A DNA stretch of 61,171 nt, from positions 1-61,171 of the IMG/VR virus record IMGVR_UViG_3300008111_001779; one strand, 5' to 3'. The stretch's first letter is position 1; each line of letters opens with the position of its first letter. Both the position numbers and the translations under genes were made by a program. The DNA is from a virus. Of this stretch, positions 27,608 to 38,000 are shown piece by piece. The notes under the pieces are model-generated. The model saw nothing but the letters and a program-made list of their open reading frames with translations, was not told where the DNA came from and did not search any database.

Positions 27608-27638
27608 TTGGATAATACACAAAAAAGTTGTATATTTG
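27608..27638 (+). promoter_or_regulatory. Bacteroidota-type promoter before the primase
   Basis: TTTGG (the TTG at 27608) is followed after 20 bases by TATATTTG (27631-27638), the -33 and -7 elements of Bacteroidota sigma factor promoters. The primase ATG is 30 bases further on. Two other copies with exactly the same spacing lie before the sugar cassette and the methyltransferase. Confidence 0.8.
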
Positions 27639-27667
27639 TATAAGTTTTTGTGGATATAACCTAAATT

Positions 27668-28603
27668 ATGTTATCGGGTAAGAACAAATTAAAAATAATC
27701 AATATATTAGACTCTGCATTGGGAGTTGGTTCATCTCTAAAAGGAAATGAACAAGCCCACCATTGCCCTTTTTGTAACCACCACAAAAAGAAACTGCAGG
27801 TTAATTTAGATACTCAAAGATGGCATTGTTGGGTATGTGATTCCAAAGGTAGAAGTATATCTTCCCTTCTTCGTAAACTTAATGTAGACCTGAGGGATAT
27901 ATCCGTTGTAAAAGATGTATATGGTGATGAGCCTGAATACGATGCAAAAGAGGAATATGTAGCTAAATTACAACTACCAAAAGAATTTAAACAACTATAC
28001 TTCAAACCAAAAGGTATCAACCCATCTTATAATCAAGCACTACACTATTTAAATAAAAGAGGTATAACTCAAGCCGATATCGTAAAGTATAACATCGGAT
28101 ATTGTGAAGATGGTTTATATGGTGGAAGGGTTATTATACCTTCATACGATGATAATGGTGACCTTAATTACTTTGTAGCTCGTTCATTTTATGAAGATGA
28201 GAAAATGAAGTATAAGAACCCACCAATCAGCAGAGATGTAATTGTATTTGAGAATATGATTAATTGGAACGAACCTATTACTTTAGTAGAAGGTGTATTT
28301 GATTCATTTTCGGTTAAGAGAAATGTAATTCCATTGTTGGGTAAATTCTTACTCAGCAAACTCAAAAATAAAATTATGGAAAAGGGTGTTAAGGATGTAA
28401 CAATTATGTTAGATTCTGACGCCGTTGATGATTCCACTAAACATACTGAATTCTTTCAAAAGAATGGAATAAAAGTACGAAACATTATACCAACCGATAA
28501 GGATGCTGGTGAAATGGGGTTTCAAAAAGTAAATGAAATACTAAAATCGGCCAAAGAAACCACATGGGATGATTTGGTGATGGCAAAGTTAAATAATATA
28601 TGA
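27668..28603 (+). CDS. DNA primase, DnaG/gp61-like
   Basis: The protein has 311 residues. A zinc-binding CHC2-like domain is seen at about 30-60 (AHHCPFCNHHKKK then RWHCWVCDS). The TOPRIM part follows: ITLVEGVFDSFS at about 204-215 with its Glu, and VTIMLDSDAVDD near 243-254 with the Asp pair. It makes RNA primers for lagging-strand synthesis, normally with a gp41-like helicase, which is not in this window. A host-type promoter fits early expression. The stop overlaps the start of the next recombination gene. Confidence 0.85.
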   Translation: MLSGKNKLKIINILDSALGVGSSLKGNEQAHHCPFCNHHKKKLQVNLDTQRWHCWVCDSKGRSISSLLRKLNVDLRDISVVKDVYGDEPEYDAKEEYVAKLQLPKEFKQLYFKPKGINPSYNQALHYLNKRGITQADIVKYNIGYCEDGLYGGRVIIPSYDDNGDLNYFVARSFYEDEKMKYKNPPISRDVIVFENMINWNEPITLVEGVFDSFSVKRNVIPLLGKFLLSKLKNKIMEKGVKDVTIMLDSDAVDDSTKHTEFFQKNGIKVRNIIPTDKDAGEMGFQKVNEILKSAKETTWDDLVMAKLNNI

Positions 28604-31600
28604 GTTTAAAAAGAATATATCATATTGCGGATATTCATATTCGTAATGTAAAGAGGCATAAAGAATTTAGAGGTGTATTTGAAAAGATGTTTGAAGAAAT
28701 CCGCCAAAGAGGAACGGAAGATTCAATCATTTATTTAGCGGGTGATATAGCGCATGCTAAATTAGAAATGTCACCTGAATTGGTGAAAGAGATTAGTTGG
28801 TTATTTACTGAATGTGCAAAACATTGTAAAACCATTCTTATTGCGGGTAATCACGATTGTAATATGAACAATAGTGACCGTTTGGATGTACTAACTCCAA
28901 TAGTAGAGGCGTTAAATTTACCAAACTTTCATTATTTAAAAGATACTCAAATATTTTGGGAAGATAAAGTAGCGTTTGCAGTATTCTCAATATTTGATAA
29001 TAAAGATAATTGGCCAAAGGCAGATGATTGGATAATGATGCCGGCCAGAAAAAAGATTGCACTATTTCATGGACCTGTGGACCATTCACAAACCGATATA
29101 GGCTACGTTGTATCATCGCGACATTTCACAACTGATATGTTTGATGGTTACGATTTAGCCCTATTAGGTGATATCCACAAAAGACAAGAACTAATCTCCC
29201 CTAAAGGTTGTAAGTGTGTTTATGCAGGTTCATTGGTGCAACAAAACTTTGGTGAAACTTTAGATAAGCATGGTTTTCTGGTTTGGGATTTAGAAACATT
29301 AACATATGAAGAAGTTGATATACAAAATGATTATGGGTATTACACAATGGATATTATCGGAGGAGTTGTTCCTGACGTTACTGATTTACCTATGTACCCA
29401 CGTCTTCGTGTAAGGTTTTCGGAGACAGATGCAGCAGATACAAAAAGGGCAATCACCGAAATCAAAATAAAATATGGAGTTGATGATTTTACAACTATAA
29501 GGACGGATAGTTTACAAAAGAGAAAGACCGGTGATAGAGATAATAAATTAGAGTTGGAAGATATTAATGACATCAACTACCAAAACTCTCTTATTACCGA
29601 TTACATCCGAAGAATGATGCCGTTTGTGAGCGAAGATGATATACAAGGAATACAATCCCTTAATAGAGAAATCAATAGTAGAATAGTTTTGGACGAGCTG
29701 ACAAGAAACGTGAAATGGAAGCCGGTAAGATTTGAATTCTCTAATATGTTCAGTTATGGTGAAGATAATGTAATCCACTTTGATAAGGTAAATGGACTGA
29801 TGGGATTATTTGCACCAAATGCAGCAGGTAAATCATCTCTATTTGATGCAATCTCATTCTGTCTATTTGATAAGTGTAGTAGAGCGTATAAGGCAGCACA
29901 TATTATGAATAACCGAAAAGGTGACTTCCATTGCCAATTAGATTTTGAAGTGGAGGGTGTAGGATACCACATTCGTAGGGAAGCAAGAACTATTAATAAA
30001 GGTAGAAACGTAAAGGTGGATGTACAATTTTGGAGAGATGGTGATGGTGGTAAGGAGATACTAAATGGAACGGAGAGAAGGGATACCAATCAAGTCATTG
30101 AAGGGTATGTGGGAAGGTATGAGGATTTCGTACTCACTGCTCTTTCACTACAAGGTAATAACGCCCTATTCATTGATAAGAGCCAATCAGAAAGAAAAGA
30201 CCTTCTTGCTCAATTTATGGGACTGGATATATTTGATAAGCTGTATGATATGGCGAGTGAGGAGATTAAGGAGGTGGCAGTACTTATCAGAAATTTCAAA
30301 AGGACGGATTTCACTTCCGAATTGGCGACTAAAGACGGCGACTTAAAAAAGAAAAAAGATGAATTGAAAGAGTTGAATGGGATGTTAAAAACCGATACAA
30401 CCGCTAAGGATAAAATTCAAAACCAAATATCTGACCTTAAGGAATCCCTAACACCAATTGATTCAAAGTTAGAACTTCACTCATTAGAGGTTTTAAGGGG
30501 TGAAATTAAGGAAAAAATTGAACTTAATAAGAAACATAGGGAAGATAAACAAAACAAAATCGTGGAGTACCAGACCCTTCTGGTAGAGGTTTCAGGTTCC
30601 ATTGGTAGACATGATATTGTAAATGGATTACCTATTGATACCGCTAAAAAAGAATGGGATGCTGCAAAAGGAAAATTGGCAGATATCAATCAACAAATAG
30701 ACCGTTTAGAATCTCAATATGAAAGAAATTTAGAGAAACTATCACATTTGGAAAAGCATGAATATGACCCAAATTGTAAATTTTGTATGAACAATGTGTT
30801 TGTAAAAGATGCTATTGCCACAAAAGAGATTGTAAAGGTTCAGGAAACACAATTGGAAGAACTTAATACAAAACATCATTCACTCATCAAAGAAGCTGAA
30901 CCGTTTGCCGAAGTTGAGGATGTTTGGAACACTTTATCTGATTTAAGAAACAAATACCAAAAAGGTGTAGTAGTATCTGAAAAGGCTGAAGCTGAGTTAC
31001 AATCATTAAATACTCATTATGAATTATTACTAAATCAATTAGATACTGTTCAGGCTGATATTCAGAAGTATTACGATAATCAGGCAACAATTGAAAAGAA
31101 TAAAAAGATTAATGAGGAAATTAAACAATTAGAAACTGATAAAAAACAATTGGAAAATCTTATTAAGGATACCAATAGAAAAATATTGGGTGTTACTGGT
31201 GAGATAGGTTCATTGGAATCATATATCAATGGTACTAAAGCTAAGATTCAAGAAGTTAAAGAATTAGAAATTAAAAACGAATTGTACACATATTATTTAG
31301 ATGCTGTAAAGAAAGATGGTGTTCCTTATGAACTTATATCTAAAGCGATGCCAGTAATTGAATCAGAAGTTAATAACATACTTGCACAGGTTGTGGATTT
31401 TTCACTTTCAATGGATACTGACGGTAAAAATATTAATGCTAAAATTGTTTATGAGGACCAACAATGGACTTTAGAGATGTGTAGCGGTATGGAAAAATTT
31501 ATATCGGGCCTTGCCATTAGAGTGGCTCTAATTAATATTTGTGGATTACCAAGACCTAACTTTTTAGTAATTGATGAAGGGTTTGGGACTTTGGATGCAG

Positions 31601-31752
31601 ATAATCTCTCATCACTCTTTATGATGATGCAGTATTTAAAAACACAATTTGATTTTATTTGGATGATTTCCCATTTGGAACAAATGAGAGATATTGTGGA
31701 TGGGTTAATTGAAATCCGAAAGGAAAATGGGTTTTCAAAAATTAACTTTTAG
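28600..31752 (+). CDS. Single-chain gp47-gp46 (SbcD-SbcC/Mre11-Rad50-like) nuclease
   Basis: The protein has 1050 residues and covers both subunits of a recombination nuclease. Residues 1-340 are the metallophosphatase: HIADIHIRN (7-15), LAGDIAHAK, IAGNHDCN (about 81-88), LFHGPVDHS and GDIHKR. From about 375 follows the ABC-type ATPase: Walker A GLFAPNAAGKSS (402-413), long coiled coil, zinc hook CKFC (726-729), returning coiled coil, signature SGMEKFISGLA (about 962) and Walker B FLVIDEGFGTLD (about 988). In T4 the two are separate genes of 339 and 560 residues. It should resect DNA ends for recombination-dependent replication and host DNA breakdown. There is no sign of a frameshift. Confidence 0.88.
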   Translation: MSLKRIYHIADIHIRNVKRHKEFRGVFEKMFEEIRQRGTEDSIIYLAGDIAHAKLEMSPELVKEISWLFTECAKHCKTILIAGNHDCNMNNSDRLDVLTPIVEALNLPNFHYLKDTQIFWEDKVAFAVFSIFDNKDNWPKADDWIMMPARKKIALFHGPVDHSQTDIGYVVSSRHFTTDMFDGYDLALLGDIHKRQELISPKGCKCVYAGSLVQQNFGETLDKHGFLVWDLETLTYEEVDIQNDYGYYTMDIIGGVVPDVTDLPMYPRLRVRFSETDAADTKRAITEIKIKYGVDDFTTIRTDSLQKRKTGDRDNKLELEDINDINYQNSLITDYIRRMMPFVSEDDIQGIQSLNREINSRIVLDELTRNVKWKPVRFEFSNMFSYGEDNVIHFDKVNGLMGLFAPNAAGKSSLFDAISFCLFDKCSRAYKAAHIMNNRKGDFHCQLDFEVEGVGYHIRREARTINKGRNVKVDVQFWRDGDGGKEILNGTERRDTNQVIEGYVGRYEDFVLTALSLQGNNALFIDKSQSERKDLLAQFMGLDIFDKLYDMASEEIKEVAVLIRNFKRTDFTSELATKDGDLKKKKDELKELNGMLKTDTTAKDKIQNQISDLKESLTPIDSKLELHSLEVLRGEIKEKIELNKKHREDKQNKIVEYQTLLVEVSGSIGRHDIVNGLPIDTAKKEWDAAKGKLADINQQIDRLESQYERNLEKLSHLEKHEYDPNCKFCMNNVFVKDAIATKEIVKVQETQLEELNTKHHSLIKEAEPFAEVEDVWNTLSDLRNKYQKGVVVSEKAEAELQSLNTHYELLLNQLDTVQADIQKYYDNQATIEKNKKINEEIKQLETDKKQLENLIKDTNRKILGVTGEIGSLESYINGTKAKIQEVKELEIKNELYTYYLDAVKKDGVPYELISKAMPVIESEVNNILAQVVDFSLSMDTDGKNINAKIVYEDQQWTLEMCSGMEKFISGLAIRVALINICGLPRPNFLVIDEGFGTLDADNLSSLFMMMQYLKTQFDFIWMISHLEQMRDIVDGLIEIRKENGFSKINF

Positions 31753-31915
31753 TAACGGGTAATACATTTTTTGGTGGAGTCTTTTTAACAGATTCCACTT
31801 TTTCTTTTATAAGGGTTTCTACCAACCCATTAATTTTGTAACCTTTCTCCTTACAAAAATCCTTCAATAATTGATGTATTTGTGCATCAATTTGTATCAT
31901 TGCATATTTTTTCAT
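31742..31915 (-). CDS. Antisense 57-residue ribbon-helix-helix-like regulator
   Basis: This is the only minus-strand gene I can support. It starts at ATG 31915-31913 and stops at TAA 31744-31742, so its end overlaps the 3' end of the nuclease gene by 11 bases. The product MKKYAMIQIDAQIHQLLKDF (1-20) has the layout of ribbon-helix-helix DNA-binding proteins: a short strand (AMIQID), helix A (AQIHQLLKDFCKEKG), a turn (YKIN), helix B (GLVETLIKEKVESV), then a basic tail. A purine-rich stretch (AAAGAAGTGT) precedes the start. It fills most of the 252-base gap before the tail fibre gene. It could repress the fibre or nuclease promoters; this is a guess from position. Confidence 0.6.
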   Translation of the reverse strand: MKKYAMIQIDAQIHQLLKDFCKEKGYKINGLVETLIKEKVESVKKTPPKNVLPVTKS

Positions 31916-31975
31916 ACACTTCTTTAGTTTTCTTTAGATTTCTATATATAATTATAAAGATAAAAAATTATCTGA

Positions 31976-31984
31976 ATATTTATC
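31976..31984 (+). promoter_or_regulatory. Late-promoter-like box ATATTTATC
   Basis: It ends 20 bases before the ATG of the giant tail fibre gene, in the divergent gap shared with the minus-strand regulator. Confidence 0.45.
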
Positions 31985-32004
31985 TTATATAATCTCAAGC
32001 ATAG

Positions 32005-35000
32005 ATGGCAGTAATTAAAAAATTTGGCGAAACCCTAACTCAAAATTTATCTTCATTTCAAACATACATTGTAGATAATAATCCAAACTCTACCTATTTT
32101 AAAATAACAGAGTTTAAAGATTCTTTTACAGGTGGTAAAAATGGATTTTTAATTGAGGGTAGTGAGCATTTAAAAGAAACTACCGAAATTAAAATACAAA
32201 TATTAGATGTAGAAGGTAATCCAATATATTTTGAACCTGGTAATGGTGTACCTGAATATTACGAAGGTACATCTAAAGTAGTTGCAGTTTATATATACGA
32301 GGATACTCCAATTGGTACTGCAAAAATAACAATATTAGGTGAACTAAAAACATACATTGAAGAAGGCGGTGTTGTTAGGGATGTGCCTGATGAATGGAAA
32401 AATGTTTATAATGTAAAATGGGAGAAAAGTTTTCAGGTCAATAGATTATTATCAAACGAAGATAAAGTAAGATTTTATAGAAGACCAAAAGTTTCTATTT
32501 CAGAGATTGTAAAACCAATTTTTAATAATGTAACAACTACCGTTGTGCAGACTGGTTCTATGAGTGGTATTGCACAATTTCCAAAAATTGGTGAGTATCT
32601 GTTTAATTACACTTTACCAGCAACTTATGTTTTAAGAATTGAAGATTCTACAAATTGGACGGGTTCAGTTGTTGGAACTCAAATTTTTGCACCAACTTTG
32701 GGTTATAATTTTAATGTTGATAGTGTATTAAATAATAAAGAAGTATTGGTATCAAATCCTTATACTGAAAATAGTTTAGTTTCAAATTTTGAAAATGAAG
32801 GATATACCGCATCTTTTAATTATGTTGAAGGAGTTAATAATTTAAAAACAGCATTGACTGGTTCATTTGCTAAAATTGTTCTAACTGATTTAACAACATT
32901 TATTGGTGATGTGGCTAGAGTAAAAATATTTAGAAAATCGCAATCCGATTTAGCTGATTATCAATTTGTTCAAGAAATAAGATTAGAATCAAACGAAATA
33001 TTAAGAGATTTAGAATCTCAAATTAAGAATGAAGAATTCTATGGTCTATTTGATAATACAAATTATAAAAATTATTGGGCCACATCATCAAATAGTATAG
33101 TTGCTAGTTTTAATCAAAATTATTTATATAATTCTGTACAATTAGATAGTCCAAACTCAAACTATTTCTATACAACCGCTTCTTTAGGAGTTACTGAAAA
33201 TATTGAATATACACTAACTTTTAATACAAGAGTTGGTGATGGTTCAGTTTCTGCAAATAATTATTTGAGAGCTTTTTTAAGTGGTTCAAAAATTGCTACT
33301 GTAAATGGTTCACCAAAAACTGTACAGGTAGAAAAAAATATTGTTACTATAACTTCTGATAATTCTCTATTACAAAAGAATCAAATAACTGCAAATTTTA
33401 AAGCAGAAGAATCTAATAATACAAAACTTTATTTTGAAGTTAAAGGAAATGATTGGTATATTTCGGATGTTAGTTTAAGAGCATCGCAAGAAACTGCATA
33501 TTCTCCTGATGAGATTACATTTATACAAAGTGTACCAAGAAGTTTACCTGAAGAAACATTTGATTATCGTTTTGAATTTTACGATATTAATAATAATTAC
33601 ATTCCTGTTTTAGTTGAAGCAAGTAAAACTTTTAATGGTGGTAATTTACAAAAATTACAAAAAGGATTAGTATTTACTCCTCGTTCTTTACAATTTCAAT
33701 TTGATTCGGGTTCAAACCCAGTACCGCCAACCGTTGTTGGGTTTAGTGTTACTAAAAATTTATTAACAGGTTCGGTAACCTATACATCTCAATCTTTTGA
33801 TTTTGATGGTAATGAATTATTTGGACATGAATATACCGCCTCAATAACTTCTGGAGGTGGTTATCCTGGTTTATTAGATGGAATCACATCCGATGCACCA
33901 ACAATGACAGTTCAACATTTTACAGGATCAAGAAGTGATAAAACTGTTCAGATAGTAAAAATTACTGGAGAAGTTGAAGGGTTTACCGATACGGTTATAT
34001 TCAGCAGAGTATTAGATGGATTTGGTGGAGTTAATCACATCATCAGACCATACAGAGGAACTCAAATTAAAAATAGTAGTACACAATCATTAGAAATTCA
34101 GGCAATTAGAATTGATGGTGTTAATGATATTGAAATAAGTAGTTTAACTAAACCGGAAAAAGGATGGCCTGATAAGCAATTGCACGTATTATCTGCATCG
34201 CTTAACCCACTAACTGAACCTGAAAAGTTTATTAATCTTGCAAAGGCTTCCTCTAGTAAATTTATAAAAGGATTAACAAGTGGTTCTTTAGGTAGTGGAG
34301 AAATAAATTATAATGCTACATTTAATAGAGATTCAATTGACACGAGAAGAACCATTTATTTAATGTCTTCACAATCGGCAGCATCTGGACCAGCATATAT
34401 TACTTCTGCATCGGTTTTGGCATCTATTATACTTGAAGATTTACAAGATGGTTTAGATACACCTGTTGTAACATATAATACCGATACATTTAATATTGAC
34501 CCGAGAAACGAGAAATTTTTTAGACCAACATTTGCTTTTGCTACCGCATCTTTTTATAAAAGAGGTACAACTGACCAAATAACGGCATCTTTTCAAGTTT
34601 TTCCTTCAATGTCTTTAAATACAGATTGGGTACCAGAATATTGGTTGTATTATACAACACAAAGTGTAGATTCAACTATTAAAGTGGTAGCAGTTGATGA
34701 AGCAAAAAGAATTATACCTGCTGGTGCATTAAATTCGGTTGTTCGTTCTCCTTTATCACAGAGTAAAAATATAACATTTACATTTACTTATAACGAACCA
34801 TATACATCACCATCTAGTACTACTGCATCAATTTCGGTAGATAAAACATTTACAATCGTTCCTCAAGGTACACCTGGTGACGAAACAATTGTTTTTGAAG
34901 TAAATCCAATTGCAATAACTTTGGCCGCGAATTCAAGAGGTATCGTAAATGATTATAAACCAAGTATTACCGATATACGATTAAAGCAAGGTGCTAGATA

Positions 35001-38000
35001 TTTGGCGTTTAGCTCAAGTGCAGCATCACACCCTTTTTTCTCACATGGTCAATTTTATATTGCAAGTTCTTCTATTATAGAACAAAACGTTAAAGCAGGT
35101 AATATACATTTTACATCATCATTTGGTGTACCATTTACTGCATCACTTATTGTATCTCAATCTTCAAATTTAACAAATTTAAGTGGTAGTATTACATATC
35201 CATTAGTAATTCATCCGTATTTTACTTCGTCTATATACACTGCAAGTGTTGTGGTAAATTATACAAAAGTATTAGATGGTGCTCCACCAATACAAATTGT
35301 TATATCACCAACATCTGTGGCAATCCCAGCCGATGAAGTTGGATACGTTTCATCATACGCAAATGCAAATACATCTATAACTGTAAAAGAAGGAGATGAT
35401 TTCTTATTATACAATACATCATCTTTACCAGGAACTTGGAAAATAAATTCAATAGAAACTAGAACTGGTAATGTTTGGAATATAAGAACTGGTTCGTTGG
35501 TAACTGGTTCTGCAAGTAGTTCGTTTGGGACATTTAATAGATTTGATTATCCATATGTTTCGGCAAGTGCAACATATACAATTCAAGTATATCCAAATGC
35601 ATTAGGAAGTGGACACGAATATACATCATCTGTTTTTACTCGTACTCAAACATTTACAAAAAATGTATCAGTACCAAACGCTAGGACTTTACAATTAGTT
35701 GCTTCATCCGATACAATTACATACGATAGAGATGGTGGAAACTTTGTGCCGGCTGAACCAATAGTATTGAGAGCAACTGCATTCAATACAACTGGTTCTT
35801 TAGAATTAGGTGGATTAACTGGAACTGCGAATACATTTGACTGGTATATTATAGAAGATGATGGTGTTACCGAAACTCCACTTGGTGAAACAAGATATTA
35901 TCCAAATAAAAATGCGCAAAATAATTATTTTGATGAATTAATAATTGATTCCACTTATACGCCTGGTCCTGGTCAAAAGAAAACTTTTAAAGTTTATTTT
36001 TGGGATGGTACAAATTTAATTACAAGTTTTCCATTTAAAGCAGAAGCACAAATTACAATTAGTGGTCTAAAATCTGGTGCAGATGCATATAAAATTGCAG
36101 CTGATAATGTAAACACTTCAATTACGGCTGATTTATTTTCAACATCATCGTTAGGAACTGCAATTAAATTACCAACATTTAAAGGAACTTCAAGTTTACA
36201 AAATGTAATTACAGGAAATTATCCAGCACCACAATCATCCGATAATGGTATTGATGGTTTACCTTTAGGTATATTAGGATTTTCTTCGGCATCAATTTAT
36301 AGTAAATCGCCTTGGATACTTTTGGCAACTAATAGAATTCTTACAAACCCGGCTTCAATGCCAGATATTATTGGATGGGAAAAACCAGCAATAAATAAAA
36401 CTGGTGAAATTGTATATAAAGTTGAATTTGAGGGATATTCAAATCAAGTTGCAACAAATCCAATTAATAGACCACCAACAAGAGCTACAGAATTTGTAAC
36501 ACAGTCATTTTCAGTTAATTTTACTGAACCGGCCCCTTACAATATTCAAATGCAAAACGATAATACCAGTGTTGTATATAGAGTATCTGGTGAAATAGAA
36601 TTAGGAAATACATCTAATATAATAAGAGCATATAGGGGGTCTTATGAATTAGCACATAAACAATCGGGTTCATTTACAAATCTTAAAATTGATGCGTATG
36701 GTTCTTCGTCATATGAATTGCAATGTAGAGTTAGGGTATCATCTAAACCAAATTATATTCATTTAGCAAATGATAATATAAGTTTAGCATATGGTTGGTT
36801 ATATGGAAATCCTGCTACAATGCCTGGAATTACTGCTTGGGACAATCCTGAAACGAATATTGCCGGTGAAATAGTTTATGAAATTAATTGTGAAGATAGA
36901 CAAACATTCTATAAAACACAATCTTTATCAGTTCAGTTTGAGGGTAATACCGGACCTGGTATTGTAATGAGAGGTCAATGGAATGAAACCGAAGATTACA
37001 TAGGTTCAGTAGAAACAACAAATCAACGTAGAGATGCAGTAATATTTCCAGACCCAACAGGTAGTTCAGGTGATACGCACTATTGGGCTGCTATAAGTGG
37101 TTCAGGACCGGGTACATTTGATAATAATGCAGTATTAGTAGGTAAACGATTACCAACAAATCCATTATCACCAACATATACCGATACTGCATACTGGCAG
37201 TATTTAGGACAGCAAGATTTCTTTGTGGCGGCTAAAATAGCAATATTTGAAGAATCTTATGTTAAAAATACAATTAATGTTGGTACATATAATAATACTT
37301 CTAAATACGCTAATATAGTTTTGGCTGGTGGAAGACCGGACCCATACATATCAGTTGGTCAACATGGTACGGTTGGTACTGGTGGTACGAGTGGTACAAG
37401 TAATAATCCATCAACTGCTGGAGCGGCAGGAACATCCGGTACGGGTATCATTGGATATGATAGACCAGGTATTTGGATGGGATTGTATGAGCAAGGGGCT
37501 AGTGGAACTTATGGTAGATTGTCAATAAAAGATTATTCTGGCAACAATTTTATGAAGTGGGATGGTGAATCTCTTATTTTAAGTGGTTTATTGAACGCCG
37601 GCGGAATGAAACTTGGTAGAGGTGTTAATGGTGCTAACAATGGTTTATATTTAAACGCAAACAATTATTGGTATGATACCGGTAATGATTTTAAAGTTGG
37701 TGCTTCAACAAATTATTTAGCATGGGATGGTACATCATTAATATTAAGAGGAGCATTGAAACAAACGCCTGGTGGAGTTAATGAAGGACGTATTATGGGG
37801 CCGTGGGCAAGTGGTATTTTATATTATACAAACGATATAGTAACGTATAGCGGAAATACGTGGACATCAAATTCAGACCATACATCTACGAATAACACAA
37901 ATGTAACTACAGGATATCCTGGTGCAGGTCCTTGGACAATCGCACCGATTGCAGCAAAACTATTGAGATTAGAAGCATCTAGTCAAGTATTTATTGAAGC

